DNA of 64,000 nucleotides from Nitrosomonas ureae. GTDB lineage: Bacteria; Pseudomonadota; Gammaproteobacteria; Burkholderiales; Nitrosomonadaceae. Location: positions 29,298 to 93,297 of the forward strand of contig NZ_FNUX01000013.1 of assembly GCF_900108305.1 (NCBI RefSeq). Direction: 5' to 3'. The position numbers were made by a program, and so were the translations under genes. Under the pieces are notes generated by a model. The model saw only the letters and a list, made by a program, of their open reading frames with translations, had not been told where the DNA came from and did no database searches. This document shows positions 8,156-19,207 of the stretch, one piece after another. Positions within the stretch are counted from its first letter, which is position 1. Every line of letters starts with the position of its first letter.

Positions 8156-11100
8156 TTATCTTATGTTCACCTCAAGGTGATGTTCCTGGTGATCATTTAC
8201 AAGGGAAATCACGCATTGTGGCCGACCTGTTTCATCCTTATCTAGACTATTCACCAAGATACCGTCGACCGTTACATGAATCTCCGGGCTTGGTCTTTCA
8301 TCGTTGCATCTGACAGTGATGTGATAGAAAGTCTCGTGAAAACGGTAGTGTATGATATACGACTGCCAATGAACCGGAGTGCACGGTGTTATGCGCAGAT
8401 GATTTACTTCCAATTGCAGGCCCAGTAGTGTTTCCACGGACAATCGGTACATCCATCCTGCCGCACCGGTATACCAAGTCCAGCCGCCTCGCCCTACGTG
8501 GGGTGCTACGCCGTATATATCCGCACACATGACGTACGGCTCGACTTTGTACCGTTCAATCTCGGCAAGTGTTCGACCGTGATTGACAGGATTGAGCATG
8601 GAAAACAATTCCCAGGTACGTTCCCGGTCACCTAGCATGGCAAATGCCATCGCAGACCAAATCGCAGCATGGGTATATTGGCCGCCATTTTCACGGATTC
8701 CAGGTACATAACCCTTGATATATCCGGGCTCAAGTTCCGATTTGTCGAAGGGTGGATCAAACAATTGAATTAACTGCGTATCGCGCCGTATCAGGCGGTT
8801 GTCTACCGCAACCATGGCTTGGCGTGCACGCACAGGATCTCCGCCCCCGGAAATAACTGCCCAGCTTTGACTGATCGAATCAATCTGACACTCATCGTTA
8901 CTGGACGAACCCAAAGGCGTACCATCGTCAAAATAAGCTCGTCGATACCAGTCACCATCCCATGCATTGGCCTCGATATGTTCTTGTAATTGTTTCGCGT
9001 GTTCGGTGCAACTATCGGCAAAAGCTTCATCGCCCCGGCCTCGCGCCAAATCAGCAAACAACTGAAGATTGGAGTATAAGAACCATGCCAGCCAAACGCT
9101 CTCGCCCTTGCCATCACGCCCGACAAGATTCATGCCATCATTCCAATCACCACACCCCATCAATGGTAATTGATGCTCGCCGAATCGTAAACCATATTTG
9201 ATGGCACGCACGCAATGTTCATAGAGGCTTGCAGATTCTGCAGAACGTTGTGGCTGGTCGTAGTAGGCTTCTTCTTCTGGATATAACTCGCGGCCTTCCA
9301 GGAAGTAGACCGACTCATCAAGCACGCCGGTATCACCAGTCGCCAATACATAGCGGCAAGTTGCATACGGTAACCATAGATAATCATCGGAGAAATGAGT
9401 ACGCACGCCTTGTCCGTTGGGTGGATGCCACCAGTGCTGCACGTCACCTTGAAGAAATTGTCGCTCGGCACAACGGATTAATTGCTCACGGGCGAGCCAT
9501 GGCGTCGCATGGATCAATGCCATGGTATCCTGTAATTGATCACGAAAACCGTAGGCACCCCCAGATTGGTAATATCCGCTACGACCCCAGAGTCTGCAAG
9601 ACAATGTTTGATAGATAAGCCAGCCATTGGTCAAAACATCCAAAGCAGGATCTGGTGTTTCCACATGCACCGCGCCTAGTGCATGATTCCAATATCCCCA
9701 TACCGCCTCCAATGCCTGCCGAGCACCCGATAGTCCGCCATATTGCTGAATAAAGTGCTGCGCTTCGTCGGTATTGTGAGCTGCGCCGAATATAAACACG
9801 ATTTCGCGTTCTTGCCCTTCAGCCAGCTCGATTTGGGTCTGGATCGCTGCGCACGGATCGAAGCCTGCTCCGGTCTTTCCCGACAAACGCTTGCGGCGCA
9901 TCGACGCTGGACTGGTCAGCGAGCCATTGCGACCAATGAACTCGGTGCGATTCCCAGTTACTGAACGTTCTCTTTCGCTCACTTTCGCAAAGACGACTCG
10001 CTTGGCGTATTCGCGGCCATAAGCATTTCGAGCAAACAGTGCCCCACTGTGCGGATCCGTCTCAGTCACAATGTGCATCAGATTGGCGTGACGCCATTCA
10101 CCGAGTACCAACTCCCAATAGCCGGTCAACGACAATCGCCTTGTGCGGTTGGAATGGTTGTGCAGTTTGATTATCGCGAATTTCACTGGTGCGTCCATGG
10201 CAACATAGGTATACAGTTCAGAAGAGATATCGGTCTGGTAATGTTCGAACACGCTGTATCCAAACCCATGACGACATACATATCCGGATTGACCGCTGGC
10301 TGGCAATGGCGTTGGTGACCAGAAAATTCCTGTGTCATCATCACGGATGTAGAACATCTCGCCACTGCTATCGCTCAGGGGATCATTGTGCCAAGTGGTC
10401 AATCGGAATTCGTGCGCATTTTCCACCCAGGTATACGCACTGCCGCACTCGCTGACAACCGTACCGATATACGGACTGGCGATTACATTGACCCACGGCG
10501 CAGGCGTACTTTTACCTGGTTCCAGAGTAATGACATACTCGCGCCCGTCGGGCGTAAATCCTCCCAAACCGTTGTAGAAAATCCGTTCGCGCGCTGCCAA
10601 TGGGCTGATTTCTTCAAAAATCGGCAGCAACCGGGGTTCCAGGCGATCAGAAATCCGTTCAGATGATATGCGGCGTTCCAATGGCTCGATCAATGTTTCA
10701 GCTGTATCGCTAAACACGATGCGAGCGACTGTTTGAAGCAAGACTCTCTCATCTTCGGAAAGTTCTTCAGTCCGTCGCACAAAGACACCCCCTGGCTTGT
10801 CGATTATTTGCGCGTCAGCCCCTGCATTAATCAATCCAATGATCTGATCGTGCAAAACTGCCCGATAGCCTGAGAAATCCTCGTTCATAATCACCAGATC
10901 AGCACTCAACCCCTTCATTCGCCAATAGGCATGCGCTTGTAGCGCTTGCTTCACCAGATCTATTCGATTCAGATTTCCGATTCGTATCAGTACAATTGGT
11001 AAATCACCCGAGATGGCAAAACGCCAAAGCCCGGATTGGCCTAGTTGATTGCGCGCAATGATACTGGGAGCCGTACGTCGCAAAGCATTGCTGTAAATAA

Positions 11101-14100
11101 CGGAGCTGGCAAGGCGACCGTAAATCTGAGCATCGGCTTCGGTGATATTAAGATGACGCAGCACTTCCTGGCTCTGAAACCATGCCATTTCAAAAGCGCG
11201 TTCCACGAAGTGCCGATCACAATAATTCTCCAACAATCCCAAGGCCGCTTCACGCGTACTTGCGACACCGGAAATAATGTGCACCGTGGCCGATTCGTCT
11301 GGCAATAAAGTAATGGTGCGGCGGATTGCCACGATCGGATCGAGCACCGAGCCGTCCGTGTTCGACAACGCTGGCACGTGATCAGCGGCATCCAACACCA
11401 CCGGATTGGCCGGTGTTCGTCCCCGTCCGATAAACCGGGCACGGTCGGTTTCAAAAGATGGTTCATCAATTATCGCACCTGGAGCCGCCATTAGATGGAA
11501 CATCCATGGTATCTGTTCTTCCGGTGTGCGACGCCGTCGTGTGCAGAGGATCGCCTGCCGGTCGCGGACAATTTCCGTTTGTACAAACAGATTGCTGAAA
11601 GCTCGATGAGCCAAGTCAGAATTCAGCGGTGCCAACACCACTTCAGCATAACTCGTTACTTCGATATGGCGGATACGAAGTGACTGGTTAGTAAGCGTGA
11701 CACGGCGAATCTCGACATTGTCTTCAGGTGAAACGCTGATCTCAGTGTGCGTTTCAATCGACTGATCGCGGCGACGGTATTCCGCCCGAGCTTGCACGAA
11801 AATCGCCTCATAATGATCGGCTTTGCGCAGAGTCGGCTGATAGGCGGTGGACCAGTAATGCCCCGAATCACGATCATGCAAGTAAATGAAGGTGCCCCAG
11901 CCATCAGAGGTGGCATCTTCGCGCCAGCGGGTGACAGCCAGATCACGCCATCGACTGTAGCCGCCACCGGCATTTGTCGCCATAACATGATACTGGCCAT
12001 TGGATAACAAATGGACTTCCGGTATCGGTGTGTTCGAATCGGTGAATACACGCATAATTGTGTCCGATTCTGCGGTCGCTGGGCGCGCAGCGGCATTTAC
12101 TTCCGCTGCATGCGGGTGCAATGTTGCCCCTTTCTTCGGTATACGCTCCTGCAGCAACAATTTTGTCGTTTGAATCAGCGGGTCCGACATAAAACGGCGC
12201 TGCATCGGATGGTTAAGCAATAGCTGCTCAAAGGCCAACAAACTCATGCCTTGGTGATGTGCCATGAAGGTACGTACAATAGCGCTGGACTTGCCGCGCG
12301 GCACACGCGATGGCGTGTAATCGACTGCCTCATAGAACCCATAAGCACCGAGCAAACCATTGGCGGCCAGTGTCTGCAAATTGCGGCATGCTTCGTGCGG
12401 CATCACCATCAATGCCAGCGCACTGGCATAAGGTGCGATGACCAGATCATCTCCCAATCCTCGTTTGAAACCGAGTCCCGGTACACCAAATGCCCGATAT
12501 TGATAGATTTGTTGTATATCTGTAGCGTTATAGCAGGATTCAGAAATGCCCCAAGGTACCTCACGTTGCCGACCGTATTCGATCTGGCGCAACACCGCGG
12601 CTTTGCAAGTTTGTTCCAATAAGGTGTTTTCGTAATTCGGCATGATCAAGCACGGCATGAGGTATTCGAACATCGAACCACTCCAGGAGATCAGGCTGAT
12701 TTCTCCACCGTGACTAGTCAGTAGTCGGCCAAGCGCAAACCAATGTTTTTGCGGGATCTGCCCCTGAGCGATGAGTAGAAAACTGGCCAGGCGCGCTTCG
12801 GATGCCAGCAGATCATAGCAGGATTGATCGCGCCGCCGTTCACTCACGTCGTAACCGATAGCCAGCAAATCACGCGCTGCATCATAGAGAAATTCAAAAT
12901 CCATTATCGCAAGTTGGCGACAGCGATCCGCCAAGGCATTGATCATTTTAATTCGCTCCAGCGCACCTTTAGACGCTCTAGCTGGCATAATCGTCTCCGT
13001 GCCCGTGGTGCCTTTTGCCAATTCAGCTAGCGTCGGAATATTCTTGAAGTGTTGTAGTTCGAGTACCAGGTATCTTAGATCCTCTTGAAAGTCTCTGATT
13101 TGCTTAATAAATGCCTGTGCCCAGCAATACAATTCGCCGTCGATATCGATATCTGTGGGCAGACAAGCCATCATTTCCTCGCCAATACGCTGCATCTCGT
13201 TCAGTAAGTTATCGATGATCGTCAGATTTTGTACAGATTCGTTCAATGCAAGCCTGTTCAGCTTTTCTTCAAGAACTTTGATTTTCTGTGCCAGATCCGA
13301 AGCGGGTAAGGCGGGTACGTGCTCGGCAAGCACTCGCAAAGTATCTTGCAACCCTTGGACTGTATTAGCTGACAGGATCGGTTGATCTTTCAACTCAGCC
13401 AATCCTGCTAATAAAGTGAGCAGACTGCCGGCTAGATTTCCACTATCCACTGAAGAAATATATCGAGGATGTAATGGTTTCAGTGTTCGCGTGTCATACC
13501 AGTTATAAAAATGGCCCAGATAACGTTCCAACTTTTCCATTGTTTCCAATGTGTTCTGAATGCGACGTAAAAATTCCCCCGCGGAAATGTAACCAAAATC
13601 ATACGCGGCCAGATCGGCTAACAATGCCATGCCGATATTCGTGGGCGATGTCCGTGTGGCAATGACTTGAGCTGGATATTCCTGAAAATTGTCGGGGGGC
13701 AACCAATTTTCCTGTGGACCGACAAACTGAGCGAAATAGCGCCACGTACGTCGAGCCGCTGTACGCAGGAACACGCGCTGATCCAGCGTCAGCTGAGGTA
13801 CCGGAGATATCAGCGGTTTGCTGATCCACCAGCCCACGACAGGTGACAACAACCAGGCTAACAAGATGGGCGCATAGAAGAACATTTCTGTTGCTTGATT
13901 GCTCCACAATAACAATCCTAATACGACTGCCGAAACAGGTGAAATCCACATTTCTTTCACAAAATCAGCCAGTGTGTGGCATGCATTGCGGCGCGTATAG
14001 GAAGGTAAATGCCACAGCATCAGGCTACGTCGCGTAAATAACATACGCAGACCCGAGCGCACAATCGCACTTAAGCTGATCAACGTATCATAGGGTAATA

Positions 14101-16810
14101 AAATCAACGTCAGCAAAGCAAGTGCGATGGGGCGGCCGGCTAACTTGCTGGTCAAGCTCAAGTGTACCAGCCAGTCACGCTCCTGCGGTTTACGGATCAA
14201 TTCGATGACGCTTCCCAGCAAGACAGGCAAGAGCACCACGCCAGCGATCAACAGGGTCCAAAACCATGCGGGACCAGGACCGAACAGCCATCCTCCTGCC
14301 AATAATGCCAGTAGCGATGGCGATACGAGGCTGCGTCGAAGATTGTCAAATATTTTCCATACTAACAATGCGGTAAGCGGGTTTGGTTGCCGTTCTGCTT
14401 TCGATTTATTAGGAGCAGAAGGTCCGGGAACATGCGGAAGCAACCAACCTGCAAGCTGCCAATCGCCTCGTATCCAACGGTGTCGCCGACTAGCCTCTAT
14501 GGCATAACTGGCCGGATGCTCTTCAATGAGATCGACATCAGTCACCAGTGCGCAACGCGCATAGCCGCTTTCCAGCAAATCATGACTGAGAATAAGATTC
14601 TCGGGAAAACGTCCATCAATGGCCTGCCGAAAGGCATCTACATCGTAAATACCTTTACCGATGAATGATCCTTCGCCAAAAATATCCTGGTAGACATCGG
14701 ATATTTCACGCGAATAAGGATCAATGCCCGACTCGCCCGCGAATAATTTTGTAAAATACGACTGGTTTGCGCTGGTCAGGCTAATCGAAACACGCGGCTG
14801 CAGGATCGCGTAGCCTTCGACGATACGCCCTTGGTCAGCATCGTATACCGGGCGATTGAGCGGATGGGCCATGCTGCCGATCAAGGAACGTGCTGCATCG
14901 CGGGGAAGCTGCGTATCGGTATCCAAAGTGATGACATACTGGATTGATGCGAGAATGGAGGTCTCTCCGACAATATCCGAGAATGTGCTTCTTTCGCCGC
15001 CGCGCAGCAACGCATTGAATTGTTCCAATTTGCCGCGCTTGCGTTCATACCCCATCCACACTTGTTCGTGTGGATTCCATACCCGTGGTCGATGAAATAA
15101 ATAGAAAATGCACGGGCGGTCATCTTGGTAAGTGGCATTGAGTGCCTGTACGGCAGTACGGGCATAAGCCAGTAACGCGTCATCCTCCGGCTGCGTGCGT
15201 TGCGCAGCATCACGGAAATCCGTCAGCAGAGCAAAGAACAGATTGGAATCACGATTACCGAGGTAGCGGATCTCCAGTGCCTCGAGCAGATCATCAACGT
15301 CCTGCGGTGTGCTCAGCAAGGTGGGAACGACCACCATAGTGCGGTGAACCGCGGGGATACCGTTGGAAAAATCCAACCGTGGCAACGGGCGTGGGGGCAA
15401 AACAAGCATCACGAACAAATTTACTAGTGGAACTGCCAGTGCCGAAGCGCCAATGGTGCCAGTAAGCGCAAAAAACCAATAGCGCCAGTCTCGTGGCCCA
15501 AGATCGTCGAATGCAAAAAGTGCGACCGATGCTGCCAAAATGGTCAGCAACAAGATCGGACCAAGATACAGAAGCAAGTTAAGAGGCTGGCTCGCACGAC
15601 TGATGCGTAACTTCCACGGCAATTGGAAATCGACTTTGCGTTCCAATACTGGCCGACCGCGATCAATCAGATAATATCCAACATGCGCTGCACGGTTCTG
15701 GATACCCCCTTGCTCTGCAGCATCCTGCGCCAATGCAATGACTTCACGTGCCACCGCCAATTCACTGCGCGAACTGCTTCTCGCCACATCCTCAATGACA
15801 TGCCGATAGCGGTCGCGAGTGGCGAAATCCTGGAAAATATGCATCCCCGCAGGATCTTCACGTAATGTTTCCTCGACAACGCTGAGCGATTCGACATAAT
15901 TTCTCCAATTCATGGTACCAATAAAACGCAGACTACCAATACTGTTGGCAATGGAAATCTGATTGGCTGCTGCCGTTCGACCAGCCACTTCTGACAATTG
16001 AGTTGCCGTTATCCCTTGTTCTAACAATTTTTGCTCGACCCAGGTTTGAACAAATGCCATTGCTGGCCCTTGAGCCTGGAGTCGAGCATAAAACTCCTCC
16101 ACAAACGGTGCGGTCAGAGGCACGTCGGCATTTGCAAACTCAGCCAGCAACTGAATCAGTTGTTTTGGCTCCTTTTCTGCGGTCGCGAGCATACGATCCG
16201 CCCAACTGATAGCTGCATTGAGCTCTTCGCGTCGACGGGCAATACGTAGCGCAACCCGGCGAATATTTTCTAATAGCGCCAATTGCAACATGATCGGAAA
16301 TGCCCATAACTCACCTAGCTTGAGCGGTTCAACAGTCTGGTAGGCAGCGACAAACTGAGTAGCGTTTTCCTTATCGATACGGCCATCCATGTGGGAGATG
16401 AGTTGCAATGCTAGGTCATAGATGCGCGGGAAACCAGCTGACGAGCTATTCGCCAACCGCGGCAACTGACGGCTGTACCCGCGTGGTAAATGTCGACGCG
16501 CTTGATTGATCTGCTGCTCGATCAGATAAAAATTATCCAGCAACCAAGCCTCTGCGGAAATGATTCGTTGTCCCGGTGCAATTGCCACAGTTACAATGTC
16601 ATACGCCGCAGAAATAACCCGCTCATTGTCCGCTAATCGTGGTAATAACCGGTCGGGTCCAGGGTTGGGATTGATCTTGTATCGTCCGGCCAACATGATC
16701 CCATGACGCTTTAATTGCTCAATGCTGAACAACTCGGAGCATAGTAATTCCGTATCATGGGCGTCACGAAGTATATTTCGTGTACGGGCTGAAAATCCGA
16801 ACTCTTTCAT
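8156..16810 (-). CDS. ndvB: Cyclic beta-1,2-glucan synthase (NdvB/Cgs family)
   Basis: This giant inner-membrane enzyme of about 2884 residues makes periplasmic cyclic beta-1,2-glucans, probably from UDP-glucose. Order of parts: N-terminal cytoplasmic region; membrane helices near 400-480; a GT84-type glycosyltransferase with LDTDTQLP (near 630), VTDVDLIEEHP and RRHRWIRGDWQ (near 778); further membrane helices (about 800-1000); a glucoamylase-like region; and two carbohydrate-binding/GH94 phosphorylase-like repeats ending in DQLQDTM (near 2425) and GCGDWNDGMN (near 2555). The length is close to Brucella Cgs. The frame opens at 16882, but Met at 16810 is preferred, with AGGAG 12 bases upstream. 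The gene is uninterrupted and stands alone. Confidence 0.93.
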   Translation of the reverse strand: MKEFGFSARTRNILRDAHDTELLCSELFSIEQLKRHGIMLAGRYKINPNPGPDRLLPRLADNERVISAAYDIVTVAIAPGQRIISAEAWLLDNFYLIEQQINQARRHLPRGYSRQLPRLANSSSAGFPRIYDLALQLISHMDGRIDKENATQFVAAYQTVEPLKLGELWAFPIMLQLALLENIRRVALRIARRREELNAAISWADRMLATAEKEPKQLIQLLAEFANADVPLTAPFVEEFYARLQAQGPAMAFVQTWVEQKLLEQGITATQLSEVAGRTAAANQISIANSIGSLRFIGTMNWRNYVESLSVVEETLREDPAGMHIFQDFATRDRYRHVIEDVARSSSRSELAVAREVIALAQDAAEQGGIQNRAAHVGYYLIDRGRPVLERKVDFQLPWKLRISRASQPLNLLLYLGPILLLTILAASVALFAFDDLGPRDWRYWFFALTGTIGASALAVPLVNLFVMLVLPPRPLPRLDFSNGIPAVHRTMVVVPTLLSTPQDVDDLLEALEIRYLGNRDSNLFFALLTDFRDAAQRTQPEDDALLAYARTAVQALNATYQDDRPCIFYLFHRPRVWNPHEQVWMGYERKRGKLEQFNALLRGGERSTFSDIVGETSILASIQYVITLDTDTQLPRDAARSLIGSMAHPLNRPVYDADQGRIVEGYAILQPRVSISLTSANQSYFTKLFAGESGIDPYSREISDVYQDIFGEGSFIGKGIYDVDAFRQAIDGRFPENLILSHDLLESGYARCALVTDVDLIEEHPASYAIEASRRHRWIRGDWQLAGWLLPHVPGPSAPNKSKAERQPNPLTALLVWKIFDNLRRSLVSPSLLALLAGGWLFGPGPAWFWTLLIAGVVLLPVLLGSVIELIRKPQERDWLVHLSLTSKLAGRPIALALLTLILLPYDTLISLSAIVRSGLRMLFTRRSLMLWHLPSYTRRNACHTLADFVKEMWISPVSAVVLGLLLWSNQATEMFFYAPILLAWLLSPVVGWWISKPLISPVPQLTLDQRVFLRTAARRTWRYFAQFVGPQENWLPPDNFQEYPAQVIATRTSPTNIGMALLADLAAYDFGYISAGEFLRRIQNTLETMEKLERYLGHFYNWYDTRTLKPLHPRYISSVDSGNLAGSLLTLLAGLAELKDQPILSANTVQGLQDTLRVLAEHVPALPASDLAQKIKVLEEKLNRLALNESVQNLTIIDNLLNEMQRIGEEMMACLPTDIDIDGELYCWAQAFIKQIRDFQEDLRYLVLELQHFKNIPTLAELAKGTTGTETIMPARASKGALERIKMINALADRCRQLAIMDFEFLYDAARDLLAIGYDVSERRRDQSCYDLLASEARLASFLLIAQGQIPQKHWFALGRLLTSHGGEISLISWSGSMFEYLMPCLIMPNYENTLLEQTCKAAVLRQIEYGRQREVPWGISESCYNATDIQQIYQYRAFGVPGLGFKRGLGDDLVIAPYASALALMVMPHEACRNLQTLAANGLLGAYGFYEAVDYTPSRVPRGKSSAIVRTFMAHHQGMSLLAFEQLLLNHPMQRRFMSDPLIQTTKLLLQERIPKKGATLHPHAAEVNAAARPATAESDTIMRVFTDSNTPIPEVHLLSNGQYHVMATNAGGGYSRWRDLAVTRWREDATSDGWGTFIYLHDRDSGHYWSTAYQPTLRKADHYEAIFVQARAEYRRRDQSIETHTEISVSPEDNVEIRRVTLTNQSLRIRHIEVTSYAEVVLAPLNSDLAHRAFSNLFVQTEIVRDRQAILCTRRRRTPEEQIPWMFHLMAAPGAIIDEPSFETDRARFIGRGRTPANPVVLDAADHVPALSNTDGSVLDPIVAIRRTITLLPDESATVHIISGVASTREAALGLLENYCDRHFVERAFEMAWFQSQEVLRHLNITEADAQIYGRLASSVIYSNALRRTAPSIIARNQLGQSGLWRFAISGDLPIVLIRIGNLNRIDLVKQALQAHAYWRMKGLSADLVIMNEDFSGYRAVLHDQIIGLINAGADAQIIDKPGGVFVRRTEELSEDERVLLQTVARIVFSDTAETLIEPLERRISSERISDRLEPRLLPIFEEISPLAARERIFYNGLGGFTPDGREYVITLEPGKSTPAPWVNVIASPYIGTVVSECGSAYTWVENAHEFRLTTWHNDPLSDSSGEMFYIRDDDTGIFWSPTPLPASGQSGYVCRHGFGYSVFEHYQTDISSELYTYVAMDAPVKFAIIKLHNHSNRTRRLSLTGYWELVLGEWRHANLMHIVTETDPHSGALFARNAYGREYAKRVVFAKVSERERSVTGNRTEFIGRNGSLTSPASMRRKRLSGKTGAGFDPCAAIQTQIELAEGQEREIVFIFGAAHNTDEAQHFIQQYGGLSGARQALEAVWGYWNHALGAVHVETPDPALDVLTNGWLIYQTLSCRLWGRSGYYQSGGAYGFRDQLQDTMALIHATPWLAREQLIRCAERQFLQGDVQHWWHPPNGQGVRTHFSDDYLWLPYATCRYVLATGDTGVLDESVYFLEGRELYPEEEAYYDQPQRSAESASLYEHCVRAIKYGLRFGEHQLPLMGCGDWNDGMNLVGRDGKGESVWLAWFLYSNLQLFADLARGRGDEAFADSCTEHAKQLQEHIEANAWDGDWYRRAYFDDGTPLGSSSNDECQIDSISQSWAVISGGGDPVRARQAMVAVDNRLIRRDTQLIQLFDPPFDKSELEPGYIKGYVPGIRENGGQYTHAAIWSAMAFAMLGDRERTWELFSMLNPVNHGRTLAEIERYKVEPYVMCADIYGVAPHVGRGGWTWYTGAAGWMYRLSVETLLGLQLEVNHLRITPCTPVHWQSYIIHYRFHETFYHITVRCNDERPSPEIHVTVDGILVNSLDKDETGRPQCVISLVNDHQEHHLEVNIR

Positions 16811-17285
16811 ATTGATAACATTCTCCTGGTTCGAATTTATGGTAATCAAGGTCACACCGGTTTTATAACCTTTGATTGCCAAAAATTAATGCATGCTTGT
16901 TGGGTCAAACAGAACCGGATACTTCATTCGCTCGTTTTTAAAATTCTACCGGTGTTATATCATCATATGGTTGCATGAATACACTGAGTGTTATAGCAAC
17001 CAATATAAGTATGAATATCAGCAATAGCAGATTTGAGTTGTGCTGTCAAAAATGAAGCATTGGTTTAAGTGCCGTGTAGATTTGAATAATATCGCTGCGA
17101 AAATTGTGCTGGCGATAGATAGCCCAATCTTTTCTGTTACGCTGCCGGTTATAGAAGATTTCTATATATTCGGTAATCCGTTAAAGGCCTGCCGTCATTT
17201 TTAACAGCACACCACCATCGGAGGTTTAATGATGTGCACAAAGGAAGATTCCCATTCTTCTCGCTATTTATCGTGAAAAATCACT
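16811..17285. other. Intergenic region, divergent promoters expected
   Basis: This 475-bp AT-rich gap lies between the divergent glucan synthase and DCC-family genes. Both promoters must be here or nearby, but no confident -35/-10 pair, operator or RNA structure was found. Some short frames exist without a ribosome-binding site or recognisable product. Confidence 0.5.
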
Positions 17286-17657
17286 ATGACAAGTCAACCA
17301 AAAATAAAAGTGTATTACAACTCAGCCTGTCCGGTATGCAAAGCTGGAATTGAAGCTCAGATGGGCAAAGAAAGTTGTTGTGAAATGCAATGGAATGACA
17401 TTCACACGCATCGCGCGCTTGTTTCCGAAGTCAGCTCGGATATTGAGTTTGTTCGTGAGCGCCTGCATGTTATTGATGAATCAGGCAATCTTCATATCGG
17501 TTTCGATGCCTTTCTGGCAATCTGGCGAACATCTGCGCATGAGCGCTGGAAGGCGAGCGTGTTTGGAATGCCGATTGTCAGGCAGGTATGCAGCTTAGGC
17601 TATAATTTATTCGCAGCTGCACTTTATCGCTGGAATAAAGTAAAAAAACATTGGTAG
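17286..17657 (+). CDS. DCC (DUF393) family thiol-disulfide-like protein
   Basis: This 123-residue protein begins with a beta-strand followed by SACPVCKAG, matching the D-x-x-C-x-x-C motif region that names the DCC family, although the usual Asp is Ser here. The C-terminal half has the family pattern (GFDAFLAIWR, then a hydrophobic helix and YRW). Members have a thioredoxin-like motif but no well-established substrate. The gene is monocistronic and converges with gatB. Hairpins lie just downstream (AGCCTGG/CCAGGCT at 17681-17697 and a TTGATAT/ATATCAA stem), without a clear T-run. Confidence 0.8.
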   Translation: MTSQPKIKVYYNSACPVCKAGIEAQMGKESCCEMQWNDIHTHRALVSEVSSDIEFVRERLHVIDESGNLHIGFDAFLAIWRTSAHERWKASVFGMPIVRQVCSLGYNLFAAALYRWNKVKKHW

Positions 17658-17722
17658 CTTATAGTGCCTTATTGGATCTGAGCCTGGTGACCAGGCTTAA
17701 ATTGATATTCAAATATCAACCG

Positions 17723-19162
17723 CTATCCCTCCAGTTTCTTTTTCAGAATAACATTCACCTGTGCCGGATTGGCTTTCCCATGCGTTGCTTTCATGATCTG
17801 ACCGACCAGTGAGTTGAAGGCTTTTTCTTTGCCGTTGCGATAGTCTGTGACTTGCTGCGCATTAGCAGCCAGCACTTGATCGACCAGTTTCTCAATGGCG
17901 CTATCGTCGGAAATCTGTTTCAGCCCCTTAGCGGCAATAATGGCATCGACATTCTTCTCCAGCTCACCATTCCACATGCTTTCAAATACCGTCTTAGCAG
18001 CCTTACCGGAAATGGTGCCATCACTGATGCGCTTCAGCAGCGTAGCAAGTTGGGAAGGGGTAATTGGGCATGCGCTGATTTCAAGCCCTTCTTTGTTCAA
18101 TTGTCCGCTGATCTCGCCCATGATCCAGTTGGCACACAATTTTTCCTGCGCAGGCAATTGCCTGATAGTTGACTCGAAATAATCCGCGGTTTCACGCGAA
18201 CTGGTTAAGACGGAGGCATCATAAGCAGATAGCGCAAACTCGGACATATAACGATCCCGTCGCACTTGTGGCAATTCCGGTAAGGCTGATCGCACCTGAT
18301 CAATCCAGCTTGCAGGAATTTCGAGCGGCAATAAATCTGGATCGGGAAAATACCGGTAATCGTTGGCATCTTCCTTGGTGCGCATGGTTCGCGTTTCATC
18401 TTTGCTGGCATCGTACAGACGGGTTTCCTGCCGAATGGCGCCGCCGTCTTCCAGGATTTCAATTTGCCTTCTGGCTTCATAATCGATCGCTTTCTCAAGA
18501 AAACGAAATGAATTCAGATTCTTGATTTCACAACGCGTGCCAAGTTTTTCCGTACCGCGTGGACGTACCGAAACATTGGCATCGCAACGGAAAGAACCTT
18601 CCTGCATATTTCCATCGCAAATGCCGATCCAACGCACCAGAGCATGAAGTGTTTTCGCGTAGGCTACGGCTTCCGCACTGCTGCGCATATCCGGCTCAGA
18701 AACAATTTCCAGCAACGGTGTGCCGGCCCGATTCAGATCAATCCCGCTCATGCCATGAAAGTCCTCATGCAGCGACTTTCCGGCATCCTCCTCCAGATGC
18801 GCGCGAGTCAGGCGAATGTTTTTGTCTGCGCCATCCATCTGAATCTGAATGCTGCCACCTTGCACCACCGGTAATTCGTATTGACTGATTTGATAACCTT
18901 TCGGTAAATCAGGATAAAAATAATTTTTGCGCGCGAAAATGGATGGCGAATTGATTTTGGCACCCACTGACAAGCCAAATCTGATTGCCCGCTCAACCGC
19001 GCCCTTGTTGAGTACCGGCAAAACACCGGGCAATGCCAAATCGATGACGCACGCCTGGGTATTCGGCGGCGCGCCATAAGCGGTGGATGCGCCCGAAAAG
19101 ATTTTAGATTGCGTCGAAAGTTGAGCATGCACTTCCAGACCGATGACGATTTCCCACTGCAT
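17723..19162 (-). CDS. gatB: Aspartyl/glutamyl-tRNA amidotransferase subunit B
   Basis: GatB (479 residues) phosphorylates and transamidates Glu-tRNA(Gln) or Asp-tRNA(Asn) using ammonia delivered by GatA. It shows the GatB signature: [20 protein letters not shown] at the start, the [17 protein letters not shown] segment, an ATP/Mg site region and the C-terminal YqeY-like tail ending in [16 protein letters not shown]. Its full length fits the family. It is the last gene of gatC-gatA-gatB, 45 bp after gatA. Presence of the complex implies an indirect route to Gln-tRNA or Asn-tRNA. Confidence 0.98.
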   Translation of the reverse strand: MQWEIVIGLEVHAQLSTQSKIFSGASTAYGAPPNTQACVIDLALPGVLPVLNKGAVERAIRFGLSVGAKINSPSIFARKNYFYPDLPKGYQISQYELPVVQGGSIQIQMDGADKNIRLTRAHLEEDAGKSLHEDFHGMSGIDLNRAGTPLLEIVSEPDMRSSAEAVAYAKTLHALVRWIGICDGNMQEGSFRCDANVSVRPRGTEKLGTRCEIKNLNSFRFLEKAIDYEARRQIEILEDGGAIRQETRLYDASKDETRTMRTKEDANDYRYFPDPDLLPLEIPASWIDQVRSALPELPQVRRDRYMSEFALSAYDASVLTSSRETADYFESTIRQLPAQEKLCANWIMGEISGQLNKEGLEISACPITPSQLATLLKRISDGTISGKAAKTVFESMWNGELEKNVDAIIAAKGLKQISDDSAIEKLVDQVLAANAQQVTDYRNGKEKAFNSLVGQIMKATHGKANPAQVNVILKKKLEG

Positions 19163-19207
19163 GATGATTTCCGGCTAGATGACTGATTCCATGAATGAAC
19201 GATAGCT

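Noticed and set aside
14881..15213. Several 60-140 codon frames opposite or out of phase within the glucan synthase gene
   Set aside because: They are shadows of a long conserved coding frame and show no signals of their own.
17681..17697. AGCCTGG/CCAGGCT hairpin as a terminator
   Set aside because: There is no T-run on either strand; it may still slow transcription between the convergent genes but cannot be called with confidence.
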